Source of the DNA: an uncultured Clostridia bacterium
Lineage (GTDB): Bacteria > Bacillota > Clostridia > Oscillospirales > CAG-382
Assembly: GCA_947626805.1 (NCBI GenBank)
Contig: CANQTR010000005.1
Span: forward strand, 1 to 50,473
DNA length: 50,473 nt
Reading direction: 5' to 3'
Of the stretch, positions 18,325 through 27,657 are shown one piece after another. The notes under the pieces are model-generated. The model made no database searches. It had not been told where the DNA came from and saw only the letters and a program-made list of their open reading frames with translations. Numbering within the stretch: the stretch's first letter is position 1; every line of letters begins with the position of its first letter. A program made the position numbers and the translations under genes.

Positions 18325-19015
18325 ACAACTGGTCGAAACCTATCTGCCGGATCTGACGGACGAGCAGTCCCGCAAACTGCTCTACATCGCCGAACGGCTG
18401 ACGGAAGTCAACCGGGTCCTGAACCTTACGTCGCTGACAGCCCCGGAGGAAATCGCTCTGCTGCACTTCTACGATTCGCTGTCCCTCTTGCGGACCGGGC
18501 TGTTCGAGGGGGCGCGGACCGTACTCGACGTCGGTTGCGGCGGCGGGTTCCCGTCGCTTCCGCTCGCCGCCTGCACGACCTGCCGCGTGACCGCGAACGA
18601 CGCGACCGCGAAGAAACTCCGTTTCGTCGAAGAAACCGCAAAAGGCGCCGGCGTCGCGAACCTGTCCGTCCTTTGCGGGCGCGCGGAGGAGCTCGGGCGG
18701 CAGAGCGCATACCGCGAGCGATACGACGTCGTCGTGTCCCGCGGCGTAGCGCGCATGAACGTCCTGTGCGAATGGTGCCTGCCGTTCGTTTCCGTCGGCG
18801 GGTGGTTTATCGCCATGAAGGGGCGCGGCGGTCGGGAGGAATGTGCGGAGGCGGAAAATGCGATTCGCACCCTCGGCGGGGAGGTTTCGGACGTTCTGGA
18901 CGTACCGATTCCGCTCTTTGACCGGCAGCACACCCTGCTCGTCGTCCGCAAGCGCACGCCGACCGACGAAACCTATCCGAGAAGTAACGGGAGGATTCAA
19001 AAGAAACCGCTATGA
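18311..19015 (+). CDS. rsmG: 16S rRNA (guanine-527-N7)-methyltransferase
   Basis: A 234-residue class I SAM methyltransferase that makes m7G527 in 16S rRNA; its loss gives low-level streptomycin resistance in other bacteria. Evidence: NRVLNLTSLT near 38-47, LHFYDSLSLL, the SAM motif VLDVGCGGGFPSLPLA, and the later VVVSRGVARMNVL and MKGRGG segments. The ATG at 18311 follows GGAAGGGAG; an earlier in-frame ATG at 18284 lacks a good site. It overlaps mnmG by 14 bases and the Nudix gene by four. Confidence 0.95.
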   Translation: MQTIEQLVETYLPDLTDEQSRKLLYIAERLTEVNRVLNLTSLTAPEEIALLHFYDSLSLLRTGLFEGARTVLDVGCGGGFPSLPLAACTTCRVTANDATAKKLRFVEETAKGAGVANLSVLCGRAEELGRQSAYRERYDVVVSRGVARMNVLCEWCLPFVSVGGWFIAMKGRGGREECAEAENAIRTLGGEVSDVLDVPIPLFDRQHTLLVVRKRTPTDETYPRSNGRIQKKPL

Positions 19016-19647
19016 AAAACGAAAAAACGTATCCCCTGCTGGACAAAAACGGGTTGACCGAGCAGGAATTCCTCGCGTCCTACCGCGCCGACCGATACGA
19101 GCGACCGTCCGTGACGGCGGACGTCGTGCTGTTTGCCGGGGAAAGCGTCCTGCTGATTCGCCGGGGCGGACACCCGTTCCTCGGGCGGCTCGCGCTTCCG
19201 GGCGGGTTCGTCGAGCCGAACGAAACGGTCTTTCAGGCGGCAAGGCGGGAACTGCAGGAGGAAACCGGCGCCGACGACGTGCTTTTGAAGCAATTGCCGG
19301 TCTTTTCCGCCCCCGACCGCGACCCGCGCACCCGCATTATCACCGTGCCGTTTCTCGCGATTCCGTCCGGTCCGCCGGAAACCCTGCTTTCCTCCGTTTC
19401 CGCCAAAGACGACGCCGCGGACGCGTCCTTCTGGACCTTTTCCGCCCGTATGGAGGGCGACCTGCTGACCGTGACGCTGGAACGCGGTTCGGAAAAAGAG
19501 CGTTTCGCCGTCCGCCGCCTCCCGCCGGAGCGCGGCAGTCTGGACACGCGGTACGTTGCCGTTCCCCCCTGCCCGCTCGCGTGCGACCATGCCGCAATTT
19601 TCGCCGTCGCGTGGGAGGAACTGCAGAAGACGCGTTCAAACAAATAG
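19012..19647 (+). CDS. Nudix hydrolase
   Basis: A 211-residue protein with a complete Nudix box at about 64-87 (GGFVEPNETVFQAARRELQE then ETGA), so it should hydrolyse a nucleoside diphosphate linked to another group. The preceding YERPSVTADVVLF resembles ADP-ribose pyrophosphatases and the Nudix domain of NrtR-type regulators. No C-terminal winged helix is obvious here, so a stand-alone hydrolase is more likely than a regulator. It overlaps rsmG by ATGA and ends the operon, immediately before a terminator. The substrate cannot be told from sequence. Confidence 0.88.
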   Translation: MKNEKTYPLLDKNGLTEQEFLASYRADRYERPSVTADVVLFAGESVLLIRRGGHPFLGRLALPGGFVEPNETVFQAARRELQEETGADDVLLKQLPVFSAPDRDPRTRIITVPFLAIPSGPPETLLSSVSAKDDAADASFWTFSARMEGDLLTVTLERGSEKERFAVRRLPPERGSLDTRYVAVPPCPLACDHAAIFAVAWEELQKTRSNK

Positions 19648-19651
19648 ACGC

Positions 19652-19717
19652 AAAAAATCGTGTTTCGCGACGGCAAACCGGGGCTTACGGCAATCCAGCG
19701 CGGAGACACGATTTTTT
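19652..19717 (+). terminator. Terminator of the trmL-mnmE-mnmG-rsmG-nudix operon
   Basis: AAAAAATCGTGT at 19652-19663 pairs perfectly with ACACGATTTTTT at 19706-19717. The 42-base interior has further CGCG/CGCG pairing. It starts five bases after the Nudix stop codon. Confidence 0.7.
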
Positions 19718-19773
19718 CACCGACGGTGCGCGAATAAAATCGAAAAAATAACAAAAAAGGTTTTATCAAAACG

Positions 19774-19861
19774 TGTGCTATCATCGTCCGTAGAGGGGGC
19801 AAAGAGCAAAAAAAGCACGCGCGCGGTCAAAACAAAAAATGTGCTATCATACGCTTTGACC
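19774..19861 (+). promoter_or_regulatory. Tandem promoter-like elements upstream of the Sel1 gene
   Basis: TGTGCTATCAT occurs twice, at 19774-19784 and 19840-19850, each after an A-rich run, resembling an extended -10 element with TATCAT as hexamer. Matches to a -35 box are weak. The second copy is enclosed by an inverted repeat GGTCAAA (19825-19831) and TTTGACC (19855-19861), which could be an operator. The Sel1 start follows 28 bases later. Confidence 0.45.
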
Positions 19862-19888
19862 CGATAAATTTTTCAGGAGGAACCTGTT

Positions 19889-20731
19889 ATGGACGAACCA
19901 ATCACCCTTTCGCCGGAATTTTCGCACCTGCTCGACTTGTTGCGCGGCGACCGTTCGGGCGACCCGACGGCGCAATACGACCTCGCGGCGCTGCTTTTGA
20001 AGAACGGGGCGCCGGAGAACCGAAAAAAGGCGGTCGCGCGATTCCGGGAACTTGCCCGCGGAACGTATACCACATCGCAAACAAACGCGCAATTTATGCT
20101 GGGGTGGTGCTACGAAAACGGCTTTGGCGTTTCCAAAAGTTATCCGAGTGCCATTCGGTGGTACAAAAACGCCGTCAATAACATCGGCAGAAACGATTTG
20201 ACGCGCAACCCCGACCCCGTCGGCGAGAGAGCGTACAAAAGGCTCACCGAATTGACCGAAGGCAGGGATTTTGACGAGGCGCTGGACGAAATCCTTTTCG
20301 ACAAGACCACGGACGAGAGCATGGATTGCGTCACGGACGCCGCCGAAGCGGGCGACGTGGAATCGCAAGAGTATCTGATGGACCTGTATTCCCTCGGCAC
20401 AAAGGACGTCCCGGAGGACAAAGAAAAAGCCCTGTACTGGGCGCAAAAGGCCGCCGAAAACGGAAGTGTAAAGGCCATGGAATTTTTGGCGAATGCCTGC
20501 TATACCGGCAGCAACGTACCGAAAAACGTCCCTTTGGGACTGTATTGGTTCGAAAAGGCGTCACAGAACGGTTCAAAGGACGCCCCCGGTGCGATTGCCG
20601 GGTATTTAAACGCGCAAAAACGCTATAAAGAGGCTGTCGCATGGTATCGGGTTTACGCCGAGCGGAAAATCGAGTATCGCAATTGGCGGCTCGGCTGGAA
20701 AAACGGAAAAACGCGCAAGGAAACGGATTGA
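19889..20731 (+). CDS. Sel1-like tetratricopeptide repeat protein
   Basis: A 280-residue protein without signal peptide or membrane segment. Repeats with the Sel1 pattern are visible: AQFMLGWCYENGFGVSKSYP followed by AIRWYKNAV (about 70-100), SQEYLMDLYSLGTKDVPEDK followed by ALYWAQKAA, and AMEFLANACYTGSNVPKNVP followed by GLYWFEKAS, then a partial repeat AVAWYRVYAERK. Sel1 repeats are alpha solenoids that bind other proteins; the partner is unknown. AGGAGG precedes the ATG. It starts the accessory segment, and its GC content is somewhat lower than that of the operon before it. Confidence 0.88.
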   Translation: MDEPITLSPEFSHLLDLLRGDRSGDPTAQYDLAALLLKNGAPENRKKAVARFRELARGTYTTSQTNAQFMLGWCYENGFGVSKSYPSAIRWYKNAVNNIGRNDLTRNPDPVGERAYKRLTELTEGRDFDEALDEILFDKTTDESMDCVTDAAEAGDVESQEYLMDLYSLGTKDVPEDKEKALYWAQKAAENGSVKAMEFLANACYTGSNVPKNVPLGLYWFEKASQNGSKDAPGAIAGYLNAQKRYKEAVAWYRVYAERKIEYRNWRLGWKNGKTRKETD

Positions 20732-20813
20732 GGCGGGTCGGGCGGACAAAAAAGATTCCGTAAACGGTATCCGAAAATCCGAAAGAACCGTCGGAAAGAA
20801 AGGAGCGATTCCC

Positions 20814-20978
20814 ATGGATTTGAAAAACGTATCGACCAAGGAATTGGTGGAAGAACTGGCAAAGCGGGAGGGCGTAGAACGGCTTTCGGTCGGACCGTAC
20901 GAACCGTACAGCATCACCGCGAACGGGCAAACCGTAAACGACGGCGGTCCGGTGGTAATTTTGCGGATTTGGGATTGA
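20814..20978 (+). CDS. Small BC1881-family-like protein (54 aa)
   Basis: A short gene encoding 54 residues, opening MDLKNVSTKELVEELAKREG and ending VVILRIWD. It follows AAAGGAGCG with good spacing. The pattern 'vSTKELVEELkkREGVE..., PYE.Y.I..NG..., GPaviLvI.D' matches, from memory, the BC1881 family of small proteins often found in phages and mobile regions of Firmicutes; function unknown. It may be a protein-binding adaptor, which is speculation. It lies between the Sel1 gene and a DNA glycosylase gene. Confidence 0.75.
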   Translation: MDLKNVSTKELVEELAKREGVERLSVGPYEPYSITANGQTVNDGGPVVILRIWD

Positions 20979-21014
20979 ACGGTGCAAACAAATATTGAAT
21001 TGGGGAGATTGAAA

Positions 21015-21584
21015 ATGAAAAGAGTTTTTAAAAAGGATGTTATGGAAGATTGCCAAGCATTCGAACAACCAGCGGAAATTTTAGCGCCGTGGCTTCTCGG
21101 AAAGATTCTCTGCCGTCGTCTTGATGAGGGAAGAATCTTGCGCTTCAGGATTTTGGAAACCGAGGCTTACAGCGAAAATGACAGCGCTACGCATGCCAAA
21201 AAATACAAATCGGGAAACGCCGCGACAACACAGCGTATGATTGGCGGAACAATTTATGTGCATTATAGAAACAACGGATATTCGGGAAGCAGTTTTGATA
21301 TAGTTGCCGGCGAAAAAGGGCAAGCGGAAAGCGTACTGATTCGCGGCGCCGTGGATTTGGACACCGGGGAAAAATACGACCAAATAAGATTGCTCGGAGA
21401 AGCATTACATATGGATTACGAACTGCTCAATCGCGCATATCTTCTTGACTCGGACGAAATATGGCTTGAGGATGACGGATATATAACGGAAGGGAAAATC
21501 CGGCAAAAAGAGAGAAAAGGATTGAATGCCGAAGATATTGACGAAAAAGACAGAATCGCGTTAAAAAGGTATCTACTCGAATGA
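21015..21584 (+). CDS. DNA-3-methyladenine glycosylase, AAG/MPG family
   Basis: A 189-residue protein with the alkyladenine-DNA-glycosylase pattern: LAPWLLGKILCRR, then RILETEAYSENDSATHA, where the Glu of ETEAY is the catalytic base position, then GGTIYVHYRNNGYSGSSFDIV and AESVLIRGA. Such enzymes excise alkylated purines in base excision repair. The ATG at 21015 has GGGGAGA at good distance; a GTG at 20982 lies closer to the preceding gene without such a site. The expected 'HA..G.t.R...M' segment reads THAKKYKSGNAATTQRM, and the C-terminal part is short, so substrate range may differ. Codon use is clearly AT-richer than the neighbours, suggesting transfer. Confidence 0.8.
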   Translation: MKRVFKKDVMEDCQAFEQPAEILAPWLLGKILCRRLDEGRILRFRILETEAYSENDSATHAKKYKSGNAATTQRMIGGTIYVHYRNNGYSGSSFDIVAGEKGQAESVLIRGAVDLDTGEKYDQIRLLGEALHMDYELLNRAYLLDSDEIWLEDDGYITEGKIRQKERKGLNAEDIDEKDRIALKRYLLE

Positions 21585-22426
21585 TTTATTTTTCCTCCCT
21601 GCTTTATACTACCCCCGCATACGCCCCGGAAGCAAGGCGGTTGTTCGATGCGCTGGACACGCAAGGCGTCGAATATCGCCTGCTCGACGGCACGAAGGAC
21701 ATCTGGCTACGGGATTTCATGCCGGTACGCGTCAAATCGGGCAAGTATATTTCCTTTCGCTATGAGCCGGGGTATCTTGCGGACGCGCCGGCACTTCGCA
21801 CGGATTTTCGGCGCGACCTCGCCCCGCGCTTAGCGCCGGAAAATCTCGTGTATTCCGATATCAATCTGGACGGCGGGAACGTCGTGTTTTCCCCCTCGCG
21901 GGAAGTCGCCGTTATCAGCGACCGCGTCTTTTCGGAAAACCCGGCATTTCCCGAAAAAGCGCTTGTGCGGGAACTGGAACGCCTCCTGGGCGCGCAAGTC
22001 GTCATTATTCCGTCGATTGCGTCCGATATGACGGGTCACGCCGACGGCATGGTGCGGTTTCTCGACGAAAAAACGGCGCTCGGCAACGGAACGCCGTACC
22101 AAAACGGGCTGGAACAACGAATCGCAAGGGTTTTAAAAGAGCACGGCATCGACACGCTTGAATTCCCCTATTTTGCACCCCCCAAAAACAGCGCCGTCGG
22201 CTGTTATCTGAACTATCTGGAAACGGAAAGAGCGGTCTTTCTGCCGGTTTTCGGCGCGACCGCGGACGAAAGCACCGTCGCAAAAGCAACCGCGCTGTTT
22301 GCAAAGCCGGTCGTACCGATACGATTGAACGAAGTTGCAAAAAAAGGAGGCTGTTTGAATTGCATCAGCTGGGAGAGCAAAACCATTCGCCGTCAATCTG
22401 TGCGGAAATCATTACCGACAGACTGA
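21581..22426 (+). CDS. Agmatine deiminase / peptidylarginine deiminase family protein
   Basis: A 281-residue guanidino-group-modifying enzyme. Motifs in order: DIWLRDFMPV (40-49), INLDGGNVVFS (about 95-104), DMTGHADGMVRF with His153 and Asp155, and GGCLNCISW with the likely nucleophile Cys261. The family hydrolyses agmatine to carbamoylputrescine or arginine residues to citrulline; this protein is shorter than typical AguA (about 350), so the substrate is open. There is no signal peptide. It overlaps the glycosylase gene by ATGA. The next gene's ribosome binding site and start lie within its last 27 codons. Confidence 0.85.
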   Translation: MIYFSSLLYTTPAYAPEARRLFDALDTQGVEYRLLDGTKDIWLRDFMPVRVKSGKYISFRYEPGYLADAPALRTDFRRDLAPRLAPENLVYSDINLDGGNVVFSPSREVAVISDRVFSENPAFPEKALVRELERLLGAQVVIIPSIASDMTGHADGMVRFLDEKTALGNGTPYQNGLEQRIARVLKEHGIDTLEFPYFAPPKNSAVGCYLNYLETERAVFLPVFGATADESTVAKATALFAKPVVPIRLNEVAKKGGCLNCISWESKTIRRQSVRKSLPTD

Positions 22427-22938
22427 TTCTTCGACCGTCGGACGACGCGCGCGACCTCGCGGACTATCTGTCCCACCTGGAAACGGCAAACGAGTATTTT
22501 ATCCAATACGGGGAGGAACGTTCGGATTGGCTGATTGCGGCAATCAATTTCCACAGCGCGCCCGTATGCTATTATACGGTTTTTCGAAAAGATACCGGCG
22601 CGATGGTGGGGTATGTGGGCGTTACGCCCCTGCAGGAGGAAGAAACGGGGAATCTGGAATTCTACATCTTTCGGGAATACCGAAGGAACCGTTACGCTTA
22701 CGAAGCGCTGACGGCTTTGCTCGAACGGTTTTTCGACGGAACGCTGACCGGGAAAAAGAACCATACCGTGATTGCCGAAACGCTTGCGGAAAACGAGCCG
22801 TCGATTCGTCTGCTGGAGTCGCTCGGATTTAAAAAAATCGGGGTCGGCTGGCGAACGCACCTGCTTGACAACGGAGAACTTGCTATGGGCTTCGATATGG
22901 AACGGTATGCGATGAAAAACGCGGGAACGTGCAAGTGA
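22360..22938 (+). CDS. GNAT-family N-acetyltransferase (RimJ/RimL type)
   Basis: A 192-residue acetyltransferase opening with the usual ITDRLILRP strand. The acetyl-CoA site is represented by LEFYIFREYRRNRYAYEALT (a modified R-x-x-R/G-x-A loop), and NEPSIRLLESLGFKKIG is the C-terminal GNAT signature. The start appears to be TTG at 22360: a perfect AGGAGG (22345-22350) lies nine bases upstream, inside the deiminase gene, and no ATG with a site is available before the conserved domain. The 67-base overlap suggests tight coupling to the deiminase. Substrate unknown. Confidence 0.85.
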   Translation: MHQLGEQNHSPSICAEIITDRLILRPSDDARDLADYLSHLETANEYFIQYGEERSDWLIAAINFHSAPVCYYTVFRKDTGAMVGYVGVTPLQEEETGNLEFYIFREYRRNRYAYEALTALLERFFDGTLTGKKNHTVIAETLAENEPSIRLLESLGFKKIGVGWRTHLLDNGELAMGFDMERYAMKNAGTCK

Positions 22939-22950
22939 AGGGGGTTCAAA

Positions 22951-23148
22951 ATGGAGATACGGGAAACAAAAGAGTATCAGGAGCTGGGCTACGCGGTCGT
23001 CACCTGTCCGGTTTGCGGGCGCGAAACATTGGATTCCTACTGGATTTGCGAGCATTGCGGCTGGGAATACGACGGCACCACGGAGGAAACGCTTTTTTCC
23101 GCCGCAAACGGCACAACGATTCGGGAATACCGGCTCCGTCGGCAGTAA
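22951..23148 (+). CDS. Small CPCC-like zinc-ribbon protein (65 aa)
   Basis: A 65-residue protein with two CxxC pairs (Cys19/Cys22 in CPVCG and Cys33/Cys36 in CEHCG) followed by WEYDG. This resembles the cysteine-rich CPCC domain, a rubredoxin-like metal-binding knuckle of unknown function that is often found near toxin/immunity-like genes. The ATG follows GGGGG. It is the last plus-strand gene before a shared terminator. Such proteins likely bind zinc and a partner; nothing more can be said. Confidence 0.78.
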   Translation: MEIRETKEYQELGYAVVTCPVCGRETLDSYWICEHCGWEYDGTTEETLFSAANGTTIREYRLRRQ

Positions 23149-23186
23149 AGGGTTTTCTACATTTACCGCCAACATATCCGTTCACG

Positions 23187-23222
23187 AAAACAAGCTCCGG
23201 ACAGTATGCCGGAGCTTGTTTT
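23187..23222. terminator. Bidirectional terminator between the CPCC and YbjN genes
   Basis: A perfect 14-bp stem: AAAACAAGCTCCGG (23187-23200) with CCGGAGCTTGTTTT (23209-23222), eight-base loop. It provides T runs in both directions for the convergent genes. Confidence 0.93.
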
Positions 23223-23231
23223 ATAAAACCT

Positions 23232-23705
23232 TTATTTTTCTTGAATAAAATCGCTGACGGAAAGCAATCCTTTGGAAATCGCAAAGAACTTATCGTTATA
23301 CTCGTCAACAACTACGTTGGAACAGACGACTAAGTATTCAAACAAACCATCTCCGATTTTGCTTTCCCTAAACGACGCGGTCAATCTGAACACGATTTCC
23401 CCCGTCGAAATGTCATAGTCGAAACTGCCGTCCGTGAGCCGATACGTAGCGACACAGGTTGCAATGGCAAGGTCCATTCGTTTATCTTCCGGAACGGCGA
23501 AAGGAAGTTTGGAAAACATGCGGAGCAACTGACGGTCTGCGTCGACGACAAGGACAAAATCCATGGGAATATCCTCGCCCGCGAATCCGAATGTTACAAC
23601 CAAATCGTCCTCATTCTTCTTATACTTCCACTGCCTTCTATCCAATGCGGCACACAAATCCTCAAATACGGTTTTTGCAAGAGCCATTTCGTTTGCTTCA
23701 GCCAT
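23232..23705 (-). CDS. YbjN-domain protein, copy 2
   Basis: A 157-residue soluble protein with the YbjN / type III secretion chaperone-like fold pattern: FEDLCAALDRRQWKYKKNED, then a two-strand region IPMDFVLVVDADRQLLRMFS, LPFAVPEDKRMDLAIATCVA and LTDGSFDYDISTGEIVFRLT. This fold is used for protein binding and is widespread but poorly understood. It is a close paralogue of the next gene upstream (23718-24188); the two align along their whole length with the same motif order. AGGAGGA precedes the ATG. It is transcribed second, 12 bases after the first copy. Confidence 0.8.
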   Translation of the reverse strand: MAEANEMALAKTVFEDLCAALDRRQWKYKKNEDDLVVTFGFAGEDIPMDFVLVVDADRQLLRMFSKLPFAVPEDKRMDLAIATCVATYRLTDGSFDYDISTGEIVFRLTASFRESKIGDGLFEYLVVCSNVVVDEYNDKFFAISKGLLSVSDFIQEK

Positions 23706-23717
23706 GATACTTCCTCC

Positions 23718-24188
23718 TCAGTCATTTGAAAGAAAATCTTCAATGCCCATTTTGCCCTTACCGAGCATCAAAAACTTATCATTGTACTCGTCAATCGTGT
23801 AGCAAGAACACATCAACATATAGTCGAACAAATCGTTACCGATTTCGCTCTCGATAAAACTGCTGGTCATTCGAAAAAACATATGCCCGTCGGTAATGTC
23901 ATAATCAAAACTACCGTCTACCAATTTGTTATTTACAACGCTGGTAGCGATTGCAACGTCAAGCCTTTTATCTTCGGGGATGATAAACGGGAGGTGCGAC
24001 AGAAGAATAATCAGTTGCTTATTGGAATCGACGGCTATGTTAATCTCCATCGGGAGGTCGTCCCCCCGCGCGCTGCAGAGAATGCGAAGATTTTCCTCGT
24101 CCCGCTTGTACTTCCAGTTGCGCGCGTCAAGTGCGGCGCACAATGTTTGATAAACCTTTTGCGCCCGTGCCAATTTTTCGTCTGCCAT
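23718..24188 (-). CDS. YbjN-domain protein, copy 1
   Basis: A 156-residue paralogue of the gene that follows it, sharing YQTLCAALDARNWKYKRDEE, LPFIIPEDKRLDVAIATSVV, DGSFDYDITDG and VDEYNDKF/IDEYNDKF-type segments. It probably forms a tandem duplicate pair with that gene, since order, length and motifs match throughout. No signal peptide or membrane segment. AAGGAG precedes the ATG and a consensus promoter lies about 155 bases upstream, leaving a leader in which I see no clear structure. Function unknown; the fold suggests a chaperone-like or binding role. Confidence 0.8.
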   Translation of the reverse strand: MADEKLARAQKVYQTLCAALDARNWKYKRDEENLRILCSARGDDLPMEINIAVDSNKQLIILLSHLPFIIPEDKRLDVAIATSVVNNKLVDGSFDYDITDGHMFFRMTSSFIESEIGNDLFDYMLMCSCYTIDEYNDKFLMLGKGKMGIEDFLSND

Positions 24189-24342
24189 GTTTTCTGCTCC
24201 TTCGATTTTATTTTTTGTTTTTTCTTTACAGGATGTTTTGACGTTTGCGTACGTAACGATTACGCACCGTTTCGGCGCGGAATCTGTCCGGCAATTGCAC
24301 GAAAATCATCAAATTGGACTGTATTCTCTATCATTTTAGGAT

Positions 24343-24371
24343 ATTGTAGCACATTTTGTAGAAGAAGTCAA
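24343..24371 (-). promoter_or_regulatory. Promoter of the YbjN pair
   Basis: Minus strand: TTGACT at 24371-24366, 17-base spacer, TACAAT at 24348-24343, inside the extended element AAAATGTGCTACAAT, which resembles the TGTGCTATCAT copies before the Sel1 gene. Confidence 0.8.
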
Positions 24372-24407
24372 GACGGATACGAAAAATTTCCCCTTTTTTG
24401 TCACAAT

Positions 24408-24735
24408 AGATAGGCGAATCGGCGCGGCGACCGTCGTGCCGAACGAGGAAACCGCCAAATACCGCAACAGAAAGCCCGGCGCCTGCGCTTGCCGGACGGA
24501 AACCAGGTCGTGCGGTCGGAGCATTTGCACCGCTTTCCGCAAGCGCTTTCGCGGGAACGAAAAAGCGAAATCGGACGCGCTGCGGGTCGGCACTTCCCCG
24601 CCCGGCTTGCAGAGGTAATACCGTCCGTTCTTTTCGTCCGGCCGGGAACGGTTGTACAGGTCGTCGTTCGGTTCGTCGAGGCAGGGCGTGCAAGCAGAAG
24701 TCCGCCGCGTGACGGTAGGCGTCCTGATGTATTCT
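24408..24735 (-). pseudogene. Possible decayed, frameshifted coding remnant
   Basis: The 400 bases between the mntP stop and the YbjN promoter hold no complete gene. On the minus strand codon use resembles local real genes, first in one frame (HQDAYRHAADFCLHALP, about 24690-24735), then in the next (from about 24683, LDEPNDDLYNRSRPDEKNGR and YYLCKPGGEVPTRSASDFAF through RYLAVSSFGTTVAAPIRLSI). There is no start codon with a ribosome binding site. This suggests a frameshifted remnant of an unidentified protein, but chance openness in GC-rich DNA cannot be excluded. Confidence 0.3.
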
Positions 24736-24771
24736 ATCACATTTCGCGCCGTTTGTCGGGCAAAAGCGCAA

Positions 24772-25356
24772 TCAAAAGACTCCCGTGACGAAAATTTCGA
24801 TCCCGATGGCGACCAGAATGACGCCGCCGAGGACTTGCGCTTTGCCGGACAACCTCGTCCCGAACTTTTTTCCGATGGCAAGACCCGCCATGCAGATGAG
24901 AAAGGTGACGACCGCAATCAGCAAGCAGGCGACAAGCGCCATGACCCACCCGTATTCGGCAATCGTGAACCCGACGGACAGCGCGTCGATGGAGGTCGCG
25001 ACGCCCTGAACCAGCAGCGCGCCGACGCCAAGACCCGTTTTTTCCGCTCCCGCGTCCCCGCCGCGCAACCCCTCGAACAGCATTTTCCCGCCAATCCCGG
25101 CAAGCAGAAGGAGCGCGACCCAAGGGACGACCTTTTCAAACGCCCGAAAGTACGCCACAACCGTATGCACGCAAATCCAGCCGACCAGCGGCATGGCGAA
25201 CTGAAATCCGGCGAACACGCCGGCTATCCCGCCCATTTTGCCCTTCCGCATTTTCGGGTCGTTCAGCCCGTTCGCAAGGGACACGGAAAAGGCGTCCATG
25301 GCAAGCCCGACGCCGAGCAGGATGCTGTTGAGAAAAAACGATAAACTCCATTCCAT
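24772..25356 (-). CDS. mntP: Putative manganese efflux pump MntP
   Basis: A 194-residue protein with six predicted helices arranged as two inverted repeats of three. The conserved acidic signatures are present in both: LAMDAFSVSLANG (Asp21) and VATSIDALSVGF. These aspartates are important for Mn(II) export in the family. GGAGGAAA precedes the ATG. It lies downstream of the groEL terminator, and I see no yybP-ykoY manganese riboswitch in the short gap. Without a visible promoter it may rely on read-through. Confidence 0.9.
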   Translation of the reverse strand: MEWSLSFFLNSILLGVGLAMDAFSVSLANGLNDPKMRKGKMGGIAGVFAGFQFAMPLVGWICVHTVVAYFRAFEKVVPWVALLLLAGIGGKMLFEGLRGGDAGAEKTGLGVGALLVQGVATSIDALSVGFTIAEYGWVMALVACLLIAVVTFLICMAGLAIGKKFGTRLSGKAQVLGGVILVAIGIEIFVTGVF

Positions 25357-25402
25357 TTCGGTTTCCTCCGGTCGCCCTCCGCGCGTTTGGCGCGACGGCG
25401 AA

Positions 25403-25438
25403 AACGGCGCGGAAAGCCTTTTTGCCCTCCGCGCCGTT
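25403..25438 (-). terminator. Terminator downstream of groEL
   Basis: An 11-bp perfect stem, AACGGCGCGGA (25438-25428 on the minus strand) with TCCGCGCCGTT (25413-25403), 14-base loop, followed by only a short TTTTC stretch. It is probably a moderate terminator. Confidence 0.65.
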
Positions 25439-25463
25439 CTTTACGTTCGCGTGTCTTACGGAA

Positions 25464-27110
<1,647 letters not shown>

Positions 27111-27138
27111 TTACCTCCCTGTTTCCTGATTTCCGCAA

Positions 27139-27583
<445 letters not shown>

Positions 27584-27657
27584 AATTGCAGAAAAAGTGG
27601 GGCATAAGCGCAACTTTTTTGGAGGGATTCGGCAAAGCGAATTTGGCACTTCCTTTT

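Noticed and set aside
23183..23231. Hairpin after the zinc-ribbon gene as an attachment site
   Set aside because: The perfect stem with T runs at both ends between convergent genes is fully explained as a bidirectional terminator.
25357..25402. Manganese (yybP-ykoY) riboswitch before mntP
   Set aside because: The gap between the groEL terminator and the mntP ribosome binding site is too short and shows none of the conserved elements.
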